Below, in pieces: positions 33,941 to 42,645 of a DNA stretch of 64,000 bases; the first letter of the stretch is position 1, and every line of letters starts with the position of its first letter. Location of the stretch: the NCBI RefSeq assembly GCF_965208485.1, contig NZ_OZ242344.1, positions 682,001 to 746,000 of the forward strand, in the 5' to 3' direction. The DNA comes from Poriferisodalis sp965208485. Its GTDB lineage: Bacteria > Actinomycetota > Acidimicrobiia > Acidimicrobiales > Poriferisodalaceae. The notes under the pieces are model-generated. The model searched no databases, was not told the DNA's origin, and worked only from the letters and a program-made list of their open reading frames with translations. A program made the position numbers and the translations under genes.

Positions 33941-34492
33941 ATGGCGGTCGACGTTGCGCCTCTCGCTGCTGCAAGCCGGGAACTCAGTGCTGCCGACTTC
34001 GCCCAGGACTCCCATGCGTCCAAGTATCGGGACGAGTTCGCCCGACACCCGGAGGCTTTGTTGAGGCTGCTGTCGATACTCAACGACCCCGAGAATGAAC
34101 GTCGGCTCGCCGACGCCGAAATGCACGGGCTGCCTGCGCTGTGCGGGGTGACGCGCTTCATCGAAGCGGACCCGGTCATCGAGCGCGTGCTCGCCGACAA
34201 CGAAGCCTCCTTGCGACTGCGCCAGACCATCGGCGTGGCTGTCAAGCTCAAGATGGCCAAGCTCGGATGGCACCCCGCCGGCAAGAAGGGCGCCGTCAAG
34301 GGCTCACGGCACTTCACGAGGGCAGAGCACTACGCCGTTGACAACGCCACGCGAGTCGACCCATCGTCTCGCGCGCTCGCAGCACTCGACGCCGTCGGTG
34401 CCATCGGCAGCGGCGAGGAGCGCGAAGAGACATCTCGACAACTGATGGAAGCGCTCGCGGCCAGCCGGCAGGTCGAGGGGCGGCCTTTCTGA
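33941..34492 (+). CDS. Antitoxin-like protein paired with PIN toxin
   Basis: A 183-residue helical protein, FARHPEALLRLLSILNDPEN, RFIEADPVIERVLADNEASL, then RLRQTIGVAVKLKMAKLGW and HPAGKKGAVKGSRHFTRAEH. This last part, a basic segment, may bind DNA. It ends one base before the ATG of a PIN-domain toxin. Its role as antitoxin is inferred from this coupling. It is larger than classical VapB proteins and lacks an obvious ribbon-helix-helix. Confidence 0.6.
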   Translation: MAVDVAPLAAASRELSAADFAQDSHASKYRDEFARHPEALLRLLSILNDPENERRLADAEMHGLPALCGVTRFIEADPVIERVLADNEASLRLRQTIGVAVKLKMAKLGWHPAGKKGAVKGSRHFTRAEHYAVDNATRVDPSSRALAALDAVGAIGSGEEREETSRQLMEALAASRQVEGRPF

Positions 34493-34493
34493 G

Positions 34494-34943
34494 ATGATCA
34501 TCGTGCTCGACAGCGGTCCGTTGGGGCAGCTCAGCAATCCGGGCAGGCGAGGCCCCAGCAAAGAGGCATGGGAATGGGCGCGCTCACACGCAGCGCGGGG
34601 CAATCAGCTCGTCGTTCCCGAGATTGCGGACTATGAGGTACGGCGCGAACTGATCCGCTCTGGTCGAACGACGGCCATCGAGCGTCTCGACGAACTCTGT
34701 GCCGGACTGAGCTATGCGCGATTGTCCACCGCGATCATGCACGACGCCGCCTCACTCTGGGCCGAAGCGCGCAACCGGGGGTTCCCCACTGCGCACGATG
34801 CAGCACTCGACGGCGATGTCCTGCTCGCGGCTCAGGCACGCCGTCTCGCGGCGGCTGCTCCTGCCGAGTCGGTCATCGTCGCCACCACCAACGTCGCCCA
34901 CCTTGAACGTTTCGTTGAGGCACAGCGCTGGGCCGAGATCTAG
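34494..34943 (+). CDS. PIN-domain ribonuclease toxin (VapC-like)
   Basis: A 149-residue PIN protein. The acidic residues of the active site are in IIVLDSGPLGQLS, QLVVPEIADYEVRRELIRSG, and DAALDGDVLLAAQARRL; the last strand is SVIVATTNVAHLERF. Such toxins cleave tRNA or rRNA at specific sites. ATG 34494 starts one base after the stop of its partner gene. Convergent with the PLP-enzyme gene at 34999. Confidence 0.8.
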   Translation: MIIVLDSGPLGQLSNPGRRGPSKEAWEWARSHAARGNQLVVPEIADYEVRRELIRSGRTTAIERLDELCAGLSYARLSTAIMHDAASLWAEARNRGFPTAHDAALDGDVLLAAQARRLAAAAPAESVIVATTNVAHLERFVEAQRWAEI

Positions 34944-34998
34944 AACGCTGCAATCGACGGACCTCAGGCGAGCACGCGAGCCCGCAATTCGCTCCTGC

Positions 34999-36579
34999 CT
35001 ACACGAAGGTGGCGGCCACCTCGTCGTTGAGCTCGTTGATCATCTCGTCCCACAACCGGGGCAGGCCTCTGAGCGAGTCCCAGAAGGCCTGGTCGCGGCG
35101 CGCCTCGAAGTCATCCAGCGGGACCCCCTGCTGCTCGACCCAGGTGTAGTAGCCGAGGTTGAAGATCCGGTCCCGGCCCCGATCCGACAGCACCTCAGTA
35201 TGAGGCGCATCGGCACTGCGGCCATCGGGAGCGAGATGGGCTTCGATGATGCCCCTGGCGGTGCCGGCATCGAAGCTGTCCGAATAGCGCTCCGCAAGGT
35301 GCCGCTCCCGCTCCGAGTAGTACATCTCGAACCCGTCGGTGGCGACGGTCATCACCACGTCGTCAGCGCCGAGGCCCAGTTCGTTGGCGGCCCGGGCGGC
35401 CGCCAACGTGTTGCAGATCGACGAGTAGCCGAAATGCCCGAGTTCGTCGAGCACCCACGATGCCGCGCCCAAGTGCTCGCGCAAGGCATCCCGTCCCGCT
35501 TCGGTGTTGAACACCAGCCCGAGTCCGTCGGTTGCCCGGTCGCTGACGCCGACGATCACATCGGTATTCATGACGTTGTGGATGAGCGGGATGTGCTTGT
35601 CGCCGATGCCCTGAATGTTGTGCTCGCCGTAGCCGTTGTAGAGCATGGTCGGGCACTCGAGCGCCTCAACCGCCACGATCTGGGAGCCATGGACGTCCTT
35701 GAGCCGGTCGCCGGCACCGAGCGTGCCCGCGGAGCCGCTGGCGGCCACAAACGCGGCCAAGTTCAGCTCGGAACCTGAGGGCGCGCCTCGGCACAAGTGC
35801 TCGAATACCTCCAGGAGCGCCGCGCCGGTGACCTCGTAGTGCCCGACGTGGTTCGAGAGCTCGCTGAACTGGTTCAGGATGAAGTTCTCCGGATCCTGGG
35901 ACAGCTCGGCGCAGGCGTCGTAGATCTCCTTGACATTGCTCTCCGAGCCGGGAGTGCGGATGACGTCGGCGGGGTCGGCCACCCAGCGGGCCAGCCATTC
36001 GAATCGCTCGCGGCTCATGTTCTCGGGCAGCACGGCCACGCCGCGGCACGCCATGATGCGGCTGATGGCCACGCCGCCGCGGGCGTAGTTGCCGGTGGAC
36101 GGCCACACGGCCCGGTGCCGGGTCGGGTCGAATTGCCCGGAGACCACCCGGGGCGCGAGGCAGGAGTACGCGGCGAGCACCTTGTGCGCGCCGATCATCG
36201 GGAAGCGGTTGCCGAACAGCACCACCACCTGTGCGTCGGTGCCGGTCAGCTCGCTCGGCAGCACGACATGCTCGGGAACCTCGGTCCGACCTCCGGCGCG
36301 GTCGTTGAACCAATGCACCCGGAACAGGTTCAGGGGATCGGCGAAGTCAGGGTCGACGTCGGCGAGGGCGCTGTCGATGTCGGGATCGATCAGCGAGGGG
36401 TCGGCCAGCTCGGCGAAGGTCGGCAGCCGGATGCCCTGCTCCCGGAACCGCTCGACAACGTGAGCGCGCCCATCAGAGTCGGTGACGTCGGTGGCGAGCT
36501 GGGCCGCGTAGCTGGCGGGAAACGCAACTGCGGCCCCATTCGACCCAGTTGACTCAGGTGACACAGTGTGGTCGGCCAT
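34999..36579 (-). CDS. PLP-dependent lyase of the cysteine/threonine synthase superfamily
   Basis: A 526-residue fold-type II PLP enzyme. The PLP lysine is in FPMIGAHKVLAAYSCLAPRV, the phosphate-binding glycine loop in FVAASGSAGTLGAGDRLKDV, and substrate residues in VWPSTGNYARGGVAISRIM. It is longer than cysteine synthase and carries N- and C-terminal extensions of about 100 residues (HLAERYSDSFDAGTARGII, NLGYYTWVEQQGVPLDDFEA). The family is annotated only as pyridoxal-dependent lyase/thiolase; the substrate is not deducible. Divergent from the flavin oxidoreductase gene at 36675. Confidence 0.8.
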   Translation of the reverse strand: MADHTVSPESTGSNGAAVAFPASYAAQLATDVTDSDGRAHVVERFREQGIRLPTFAELADPSLIDPDIDSALADVDPDFADPLNLFRVHWFNDRAGGRTEVPEHVVLPSELTGTDAQVVVLFGNRFPMIGAHKVLAAYSCLAPRVVSGQFDPTRHRAVWPSTGNYARGGVAISRIMACRGVAVLPENMSRERFEWLARWVADPADVIRTPGSESNVKEIYDACAELSQDPENFILNQFSELSNHVGHYEVTGAALLEVFEHLCRGAPSGSELNLAAFVAASGSAGTLGAGDRLKDVHGSQIVAVEALECPTMLYNGYGEHNIQGIGDKHIPLIHNVMNTDVIVGVSDRATDGLGLVFNTEAGRDALREHLGAASWVLDELGHFGYSSICNTLAAARAANELGLGADDVVMTVATDGFEMYYSERERHLAERYSDSFDAGTARGIIEAHLAPDGRSADAPHTEVLSDRGRDRIFNLGYYTWVEQQGVPLDDFEARRDQAFWDSLRGLPRLWDEMINELNDEVAATFV

Positions 36580-36674
36580 ACCCAGCCGAGGCTATGTTCC
36601 GCGAAGGGCTCCGGATGCCCGCGGCACGGGTATCCGGGACAGATGGGAGGCCTGCAATCCATGGCGGCAGATCG

Positions 36675-37670
36675 ATGACATCGACACGGAATGCGCTCTA
36701 CCTGCAGGATGCCCACACCATCACCGAGGCGGTGGGCTTCACGCAGTACGCCGAGGAACACGGTTTCGAGGCCGTCTGGCAAGCCGATTCACGGCTGGTG
36801 CGCGAGGCCAGCGTGCCCATGGCCGCCTTCGCGGCCACGACGTCTCGCATCAAGGTGGGTGCCGGCGTCATCGACATCTGGTCGCGCAACGCGGCCCGTT
36901 TGGCGTCGATGTTCTCGACGCTTGACGATCTCGCTCCGGGCCGCATCATCTGCGGCCTGGGGGCGTGGTGGGATCCGCTGGCGGCGAAGGTCGGCATCAG
37001 CCGCGCCCGGCCGCTCGGAGCGATGCGCGAGGTCACCGCCGTCGTGCGGGCGTTGCTCGCCAACGAGAACGTCACGTTCCACGGTGAGCATGTGCACCTC
37101 GACGATGTCGAGCTGGACTACGTGTACCAGGAGCGACGGCCGAAGGACGTGCCGATCTACATCGGCGCCACCGGCATGAAGATGATGGAGCTGACCGGCG
37201 AGATCGCCGACGGCGTCGTGCTGAACTACCTCGTGTCGCCCGACTACAACAGCCGTGCCATGGAGGCGCTGGAGCGGGGGGCTGCGAAGGCAGGACGCAG
37301 CGTGGACGACCTGGACCGGCCCCAGCTCGTGGTGTGCTCGGTGCACGAGGACCGTGCGACGGCGCTGGACATGGCCCGCAACATGGTCACCCAGTACTTG
37401 GGCCAGCAGCCGCACATCATGAAGGCCTCCGGCGTGCCTGACTCGCTGCTCGAAGACGTGGGCAATGTTCTGACGTGGCCGGCGACGGCTGAGCAGGTCG
37501 AGGCCGCGTCACGGCTGGTGCCCGACGACATCGTGCAGATGCTCACCGCATCGGGCACGCCCGCGGAGGCCCGCGAGGCGGTCGACGGCTATCTGGCCAA
37601 CGGCGCCACCTGCCCGATCCTGTACCCGCTGGGCGATGTGCACGCCATGATCGACGCCTTCGCCGTCTGA
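36675..37670 (+). CDS. LLM-class oxidoreductase (Mer-like)
   Basis: A 331-residue luciferase-like protein, start ATG 36675. It contains HGFEAVWQADSRLVREASVP, TSRIKVGAGVIDIWSRNAAR, DLAPGRIICGLGAWWDPLA and VPIYIGATGMKMMELTGEIA followed by DGVVLNYLVSP. It resembles the methylenetetrahydromethanopterin-reductase branch, whose actinobacterial members use F420. Substrate unknown. Confidence 0.85.
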   Translation: MTSTRNALYLQDAHTITEAVGFTQYAEEHGFEAVWQADSRLVREASVPMAAFAATTSRIKVGAGVIDIWSRNAARLASMFSTLDDLAPGRIICGLGAWWDPLAAKVGISRARPLGAMREVTAVVRALLANENVTFHGEHVHLDDVELDYVYQERRPKDVPIYIGATGMKMMELTGEIADGVVLNYLVSPDYNSRAMEALERGAAKAGRSVDDLDRPQLVVCSVHEDRATALDMARNMVTQYLGQQPHIMKASGVPDSLLEDVGNVLTWPATAEQVEAASRLVPDDIVQMLTASGTPAEAREAVDGYLANGATCPILYPLGDVHAMIDAFAV

Positions 37671-37689
37671 ACCCGCGACGGCTGAGGGC

Positions 37690-37858
37690 CTAGTAGCCCA
37701 ATTCGGTGGCGGCGCGTTCGAGTGCCACCGTGACCGACCAGTGCGTGCGAGCCAGTCGCAGGTCGCTGTTCGAACCGTCGGCGTACAGCCCCGCGGCACT
37801 CATCCAGAACGCCGCCGAGCGCATGGCATAGAGCAGCTGGTAGTACGCGCAGCGTAGG
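37690..37858 (-). pseudogene. C-terminal fragment of an unidentified protein
   Basis: An open frame on the minus strand, AYYQLLYAMRSAAFWMSAAG then LYADGSNSDLRLARTHWSVT, ending VALERAATELGY, looks like the well-conserved end of a helical protein. It has no upstream continuation, because 37858 meets the start of the glyoxalase-fold gene. I cannot name the family. Confidence 0.4.
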
Positions 37859-37861
37859 CCC

Positions 37862-38263
37862 GTGGGTATCGCCGATACTGATGCTGTGCCCGCTGTACAG
37901 GGACTCGACCACATCGTGCTCAACGTGGCCGACGCCGAACGGTCGCTGGCGTGGTACCGGGACCGGCTGGGCCTGACGCCGGTCCGCTACACCGAGTGGA
38001 AGTCGGGCGAGGCACCGTTCGTCTCGGCGCGCATCGATGACGGCACGATCATCGACTTGGTGGAAACAGAACGTAGCGGCGAAAATCTCGGGCACTTCGC
38101 CCTGTGGGTCACCGGAGACGTCGAACAGATCGCCTCGCATCCCGACGTTCCGGTCGTCCGGCGCTCGCCACGGGTGCACGGCGCACGAGGCTGGGGTTCG
38201 GCTGTCTACGTCCGCGACCCGGACGGCAACGAGGTCGAGCTGCGTTCGTATGGTTCCGCCTGA
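37862..38263 (+). CDS. VOC-superfamily (glyoxalase/dioxygenase fold) protein
   Basis: A 133-residue single VOC protein with paired beta-alpha-beta-beta-beta units: GLDHIVLNVADAERSLAWYR with the first metal histidine, then LGHFALWVTGDVEQI, and the end SAVYVRDPDGNEVELRSYG with the metal glutamate. Starts GTG 37862. Members are lyases, epimerases, dioxygenases or resistance proteins; the sequence does not say which. It is followed by a short AT-rich stretch with the inverted repeat ttgatctcat/atgagatcaa at 38303-38347. Confidence 0.8.
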   Translation: MGIADTDAVPAVQGLDHIVLNVADAERSLAWYRDRLGLTPVRYTEWKSGEAPFVSARIDDGTIIDLVETERSGENLGHFALWVTGDVEQIASHPDVPVVRRSPRVHGARGWGSAVYVRDPDGNEVELRSYGSA

Positions 38264-38390
38264 CCCTTAATGGTGACTAAACATATATTTCAGTAAATTC
38301 AGTTGATCTCATCGAAACAATCTGTTGATGTGGTGGCATGAGATCAAGCAGACACAAACCTCTCGTCGGGCACACGGCCGGAGCTGCGGG

Positions 38391-38858
38391 ATGACCGCGG
38401 ACCTGGCGTCCCTGCTGGCAGCAGGCATTCCAAGGCCGCTGTTCTACGCGTGGTCGGCATTGGCCATAGCGATCAGCGTCGTGGGCCATCTCCGAATCCA
38501 ACGGCGCTACCGCCGGTTTGTGAGGAAGACCAAGGCCGAGCTCCGGCGCCTCGAACAGCGCGCTGACGAATATGAGAAGAGAGTCGAAGCCGAGGTGGCC
38601 CAGATGCGCGCCGAACTCGATGCCTACGGTGTGTGGAGCGAGGCGAACGACCGCTTTTTCCACCACGGTCTGGTGGCTGTCTCCCACCTGCTCGGGGCGA
38701 GGGCATTGCCCGCCCGCCGTGCCTGCATCGGCGAACGGCGCAGCACGCACGGGCGGCGCGCAGCCCCAAGGGCGTGGCGGCCCAAACCGACCCGCCCTGC
38801 GAACCCCGCTTCGAGTACTGGTTCGGCTGTGCGGATTCACCGCCGCAGCGGTACATGA
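38391..38858 (+). CDS. Small membrane protein with coiled coil, possibly 3'-degraded
   Basis: From ATG 38391 the protein has one TM helix (PLFYAWSALAIAISVVGHL) followed by a charged coiled coil (RRYRRFVRKTKAELRRLEQR, then ADEYEKRVEAEVAQMRAEL) and VWSEANDRFFHHGLVAVSHL. The last ~50 residues are low-complexity and arginine-rich, suggesting that the frame there is not selected. No family recognised. Confidence 0.45.
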   Translation: MTADLASLLAAGIPRPLFYAWSALAIAISVVGHLRIQRRYRRFVRKTKAELRRLEQRADEYEKRVEAEVAQMRAELDAYGVWSEANDRFFHHGLVAVSHLLGARALPARRACIGERRSTHGRRAAPRAWRPKPTRPANPASSTGSAVRIHRRSGT

Positions 38859-38923
38859 GACTGTTGTCTGCCCAGCGCTCTCGGAAACGGCAGGAACTCC
38901 CGGCGACGCATACTGTTGGGGGC

Positions 38924-39799
38924 ATGGCTGAACTCGCGCGTTTCACCTTGGACACCCCGGATGAAGAGATCGTCGAGGTCGTGCGGATCGACGGCGGCGC
39001 CATCATCGATGACGCCATCGATGTGGACCTGCTGACACGGCTCGAGGACGAGCTGCGACCCTGGATCGACCGCACGCCGGGCGGCCTCGACAACTTCAGC
39101 GGTCAGAACACGACACGCACCGGAGCGCTCGTGGCGCGTTCGGCGGCATGCCGGGAGCTGGTGATGCACCCCAAGGTCATCGACATGGCCAACCGGTTTC
39201 TCAGTCCCTACACCAACAAGATCCAGTTGCACCTGACGCAGGTCATCAACATCAAGCCGGGCCAGGGAACCCAACCGCTGCACCGCGACCGCTTGGCATG
39301 GGGCGGCTACATCCCCGACGAGATCGATCCGCAGTTCAACACGATGTGGGCCATGACCGACTTCACGCCCGAGAACGGCGGAACGCGGATCGTTCCGGGC
39401 AGCCCCACCTGGGACGAAGACCGCCGGGCCACTGACGATGAGAAGACCCAAGCCGCCATGGGCGCCGGCTCGGTGCTGCTGTACTCGGGGTCGGTGATCC
39501 ACGGAGGCGGCGAGAACTGCACCGACGCCGACCGCACCGGCATCAACATCACCTACACGCTGGGCTGGCTGCGCACCGAGGAGAACCAGTTCCTGTCGTG
39601 CCCGCCCGAGGTCGCCAAGGACCTCGATCCCGAGCTGGCGAACCTCATGGGGTACTCGATGGGCAACTACGCCTTGGGCTACTACTCGGACCCCCACGAC
39701 ATGCCGGGTCCGGTGGACCTGCTCACGCCTGAGATGGTGCTCGGACGCAAGCCCAGTTCGAAGCACTCCAACTCGGGGCTCCTGCTCCCAGCCGAGTGA
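38924..39799 (+). CDS. Phytanoyl-CoA dioxygenase-family Fe(II)/2-oxoglutarate hydroxylase
   Basis: A 291-residue PhyH-fold enzyme. The iron triad is visible as HxD in TQPLHRDRLAWGGYIPDEI and the distal His in SGSVIHGGGENCTDADRTG; the 2-oxoglutarate arginine is probably in that last motif. TPENGGTRIVPGSPTW is the usual PhyH strand pair. It hydroxylates an unactivated C-H of a small molecule. The stop overlaps the GTG of the aminotransferase-fold gene (GTGA, 39796-39799), and that gene overlaps a kinase gene, so the three proteins are probably made in fixed ratio. Confidence 0.88.
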   Translation: MAELARFTLDTPDEEIVEVVRIDGGAIIDDAIDVDLLTRLEDELRPWIDRTPGGLDNFSGQNTTRTGALVARSAACRELVMHPKVIDMANRFLSPYTNKIQLHLTQVINIKPGQGTQPLHRDRLAWGGYIPDEIDPQFNTMWAMTDFTPENGGTRIVPGSPTWDEDRRATDDEKTQAAMGAGSVLLYSGSVIHGGGENCTDADRTGINITYTLGWLRTEENQFLSCPPEVAKDLDPELANLMGYSMGNYALGYYSDPHDMPGPVDLLTPEMVLGRKPSSKHSNSGLLLPAE

Positions 39800-41076
39800 A
39801 CCAGACGCTTCAGCAACGGCGCGATCAGGCGCTGGGCGCCGGCGCGCAGCTCTTCTACGCCGAGCCGCTGCACCTCGTGCGGGGCGATGGCGTGGAGCTG
39901 TTCGACGCGGACGGCCGCCGCTACCTCGACATGTACAACAACGTGCCCTGCGTGGGTCATGGCAACGCCCGCGTGGCCGAGGCCATGGCCGCCCAGCAGG
40001 CCACTCTGAACGTGCACAGCCGCTACCTCGACGAAGGCATCGTCAGCTTCGCCGAGCGCCTCGTGGCCTTGCACCATGACGGCATCGAGAGCGCCGTCAT
40101 CAGCTGCACCGGCACCGAAGCCGTAGAAGTCGCGATGAACATGGCTCGCATTGCGACAGGCCGCCGCGGCGTCATCGCCACGAACGCCACCTACCACGGC
40201 AACAGCCAGGCGGTGATCGCGCTGCGCCATGCCGCGACCCGACCCGACGACTACCCCGATGTGGCCACGTTCCCGTTTCCGCAACGGTTCCGTCCGATCC
40301 GGGCAGGGCTGGATGATCAAGCGCTGGCGGACGCCTATCTGGACGAGCTTGCGGCAGCGGTCCAGCGCTTGGAGTCGTCGGGTGCTGGTGTGGCTGCGCT
40401 CATCGTCTGCTCGATCCAAGCCAACGAGGGGCTGCCGGACATTCCCGGCAGTTTCATGGCGCAGGCAGCAGAATTCGTGCGCAATGCCGGAGGTCTGGTG
40501 ATCGCCGACGAGGTGCAGGCCGGCTATTGCCGGACCGGTCGCTGGTGGGGCTACGAGGTCACCGGCTTCGAGCCCGACATCGCCGTGATGGGCAAGCCGA
40601 TGGGCAACGGTCTGCCGTTGGCGGCCACGGTCGCCAGCCGGGACCTGGTGGGACGCTTCCGTGGCGCAACCCGGTACTTCAATACCTACGCGGCGAGCCC
40701 GCTGCAGGCTGCCGTGGGTCACGCTGTCATCGACGAGATCGAAGGGCGAGGGCTGGCCGCCAGCGTCTCTGAGCTCGGGCACGGCTTGAAGGCGGCGCTG
40801 GTCGAGCGGGCCGAGCACTGCCCGTGGATGGCCGATGTGCGGGGCCACGGTCTCTTTCTCGGCATCGAGATGGTGGACCCCGGCAGCGAGATGGCCCCCG
40901 ATCAGCCAAGAGCTGCCGAGTTCACCGAACGGTTGAAGGGCCGGGGCATTCTGGCTGCGAACGCCGGGGCGTACGCCAACGTGCTGAAGGTTCGGCCCCC
41001 GCTGGTGCTGCAGCAGTCCCACGCCGAGGAATTCCTCTCCGCATTCGACGCGGTGCTCGCCGACATCGATGGATAA
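39796..41076 (+). CDS. Class III aminotransferase-fold enzyme, AGXT2L/phospho-lyase-like
   Basis: A 426-residue PLP enzyme. The PLP lysine is in PDIAVMGKPMGNGLPLAA and the aspartate in GGLVIADEVQAGYCRTGRWW. The N-terminal block DADGRRYLDMYNNVPCVGHG and TLNVHSRYLDEGIV match the AGXT2L subgroup (ethanolamine-phosphate and phosphohydroxylysine phospho-lyases) better than ordinary omega-transaminases. The neighbouring APH-fold kinase supports this: in that subgroup a kinase phosphorylates a hydroxy-amine and the PLP enzyme eliminates phosphate. A plain aminotransferase cannot be excluded. GTG start overlapping the upstream stop. Confidence 0.8.
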   Translation: MNQTLQQRRDQALGAGAQLFYAEPLHLVRGDGVELFDADGRRYLDMYNNVPCVGHGNARVAEAMAAQQATLNVHSRYLDEGIVSFAERLVALHHDGIESAVISCTGTEAVEVAMNMARIATGRRGVIATNATYHGNSQAVIALRHAATRPDDYPDVATFPFPQRFRPIRAGLDDQALADAYLDELAAAVQRLESSGAGVAALIVCSIQANEGLPDIPGSFMAQAAEFVRNAGGLVIADEVQAGYCRTGRWWGYEVTGFEPDIAVMGKPMGNGLPLAATVASRDLVGRFRGATRYFNTYAASPLQAAVGHAVIDEIEGRGLAASVSELGHGLKAALVERAEHCPWMADVRGHGLFLGIEMVDPGSEMAPDQPRAAEFTERLKGRGILAANAGAYANVLKVRPPLVLQQSHAEEFLSAFDAVLADIDG

Positions 41077-42076
41077 GCGTTGGCTGAGCGCGGCGCACCA
41101 AGCACTCGATGCCTTCGGCGTGGAAACGTCACACCTTGAACTGGTCGGGGTGAGCGAGAACATCACATTCCGAGCTGTCGAATCCGGTTCCCGGCAGGCC
41201 TACGTGCTACGGCTGCATCGGCCCGGCTATCACACCGCGGAGGAGCTCGACTCCGAACGCGTCTGGCTGGCAGCGCTACGCGATTACGGAATCGCTGTGC
41301 CGACGCCGGTCAGTACCCCAGACGGCCGCCACTTTGTGCCCGTGGAGATCGGCTTCAGCGAGATCCGCCAGGCCGGCCTCAACCTGTGGGCTGAAGGCGA
41401 GATTGTGGGCGAACTGCTGACACAGCCCGGCGGCACTCAGAACCCGTTTCCACACGTCGCCGATCAGTTCGGGGCGTTCGGTGCGCTGATGGCAGCAATG
41501 CACAATCAGGCAACGTCATGGACTCCACCGCAGTCGTTCTGTCGGCACCGCTTCGATCTGGAGGGCTTGCTCGGAGAGACGCCGTTCTGGGGTCGCTTCT
41601 GGGAACATCCCAAGCTGACTGCCAACGAGCGCAGCCTGCTGCTGCAAACCCGAGACGCCTGCCGGGCGAAGCTGGCCCAATACGGCGAGCCGGAGCGCAC
41701 GTTCAGCATGATCCATGCCGACCTGCACCTGGCGAATCTTCTGGTTTCGGACGGGCAGCTCGCCGTCATCGATTTCGACGACGCCGGGTTCGGCTGGCAC
41801 CAGTACGACATCGCGGTGGCCATGTACCACTCACGAGCGGCGCCTGACTTCGACGAGGCCGCAACCGCTTTCCTGCGCGGCTATCGATCCGTGTGCCCCA
41901 TCAGCGATGACGACCTCGGCTTGGTACCGATGTTCGAGCTGATCCGCGGCATGGCGCTCATCGGCTGGAAGGCACAGCGGCCCGAAGTGGAATGGCCTGA
42001 CGGCCAGTTCGAGCTGTTGCTGAGCGGTGTGCTCGGTGGCTGCCGACGCTTCCTTGAGGGCGCGCTCGACATCTGA
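41069..42076 (+). CDS. APH-fold small-molecule kinase (hydroxylysine-kinase-like)
   Basis: A 335-residue aminoglycoside-phosphotransferase-fold kinase. The catalytic loop is SMIHADLHLANLLVSDGQ and the metal aspartate lies in AVIDFDDAGFGWHQYDIAV. The N-lobe has ENITFRAVESGSRQAYVLRL with the ATP lysine position replaced by surrounding R/L residues, as in some choline/hydroxylysine kinases. It overlaps the phospho-lyase-like gene by 8 bp. Its gene partners suggest that it phosphorylates the hydroxyl introduced by the dioxygenase. True aminoglycoside resistance is unlikely in this setting. Confidence 0.82.
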   Translation: MDKRWLSAAHQALDAFGVETSHLELVGVSENITFRAVESGSRQAYVLRLHRPGYHTAEELDSERVWLAALRDYGIAVPTPVSTPDGRHFVPVEIGFSEIRQAGLNLWAEGEIVGELLTQPGGTQNPFPHVADQFGAFGALMAAMHNQATSWTPPQSFCRHRFDLEGLLGETPFWGRFWEHPKLTANERSLLLQTRDACRAKLAQYGEPERTFSMIHADLHLANLLVSDGQLAVIDFDDAGFGWHQYDIAVAMYHSRAAPDFDEAATAFLRGYRSVCPISDDDLGLVPMFELIRGMALIGWKAQRPEVEWPDGQFELLLSGVLGGCRRFLEGALDI

Positions 42077-42173
42077 CCAGACAACCCGTCGGGCAGCTCC
42101 GTCAACCGCACTCCGAGCCGGGTGGCCGGGGTAGCGTCGGCGGTTGCCGTGCTGTGGCTGCTGGAGGGGTGCC

Positions 42174-42360
42174 GTGTGGGAGATCACTGAGCCTGATCTG
42201 GCGCCGATCGCTCTGGGAGCGGCAGTGCTGGGAACGGGCGGCGGCGGCAATCCCTACCTCGGTCGGCTGCGGATGTTGCAGGTGATGCGGTCTGGCGGCC
42301 GGGAGCAGGTGATCGAACCCGATGAGATCGCCGACGACGACCTGCTGGTGGCTGAAGGCT
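42174..42360 (+). pseudogene. DUF917 (thiohydantoin desulfurase family) N-terminal fragment
   Basis: A good ribosome site (ggaggggt) precedes GTG 42174. The following ~62 residues, ITEPDLAPIALGAAVLGTGG, GGNPYLGRLRMLQVM and EPDEIADDDLLVAEG, are the N-terminus of the DUF917 family, which is linked to hydantoin metabolism. Homology stops abruptly near 42360, where a hydantoinase fragment on the opposite strand begins. The frame then runs on through antisense sequence. Confidence 0.75.
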
Positions 42361-42493
42361 GCGCCGCGCATCGAGTTGGCGGGCCCCGAGGCGAATGTGG
42401 CCACCGGGTAGCGGCGGGCGAAGTCGGCGCTCATGAGCGTGCCGTCGTTCTGGCTGACGTGCAGCGGGCAGTCCAAGCCCAGTTGCACGAGGG
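42360..42493 (-). pseudogene. Hydantoinase/oxoprolinase HyuA internal fragment
   Basis: The minus strand reads VEALVQLGLDCPLHVSQNDG, TLMSADFARRYPVATFASGP, ANSMRGAAF. This is the conserved middle of HyuA-type ATP-dependent hydantoinases (NDGTLM and TFASGP.NS..GA). About 45 codons remain, joined directly to a molybdopterin-subunit fragment on one side and a DUF917 fragment on the other. Confidence 0.8.
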
Positions 42494-42645
42494 CCTCGAC
42501 AAGTCCGGCACGTCAGCAGCAGTCACCACCTCCAGCACCCCGTCGATTCTGAGAGCGGGAACCGGGTCGATCGCTCGGATCTGGCCTGCGGCTTCCGGCG
42601 AGCGGGCAAGCGCCGCCCACAGCATTCCGGTCCGGGACAGATCGG
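42488..42645 (-). pseudogene. Molybdopterin-hydroxylase large-subunit N-terminal fragment
   Basis: The minus strand reads LSRTGMLWAALARSPEAAGQ, IRAIDPVPALRIDGVLEVVT, AADVPDL, matching the start of xanthine-dehydrogenase-type large subunits (G.LWAA..RSP.A...I..ID, then GV..V.TA.DVP). Roughly 50 codons survive. It is fused at its 5' side to a 2Fe-2S fragment, mimicking the Fe-S/Mo fusion of the 24501-27152 enzyme but with most of both domains deleted. Confidence 0.75.

Noticed and set aside
38303..38347. Inverted repeat ttgatctcat/atgagatcaa as a terminator after the VOC gene
   Set aside because: The 25-base loop and lack of a T-run make termination uncertain; recorded only in the gene entry.
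41069..42076. Aminoglycoside resistance gene
   Set aside because: The APH fold is shared by many metabolic kinases, and the operon partners point to metabolism.
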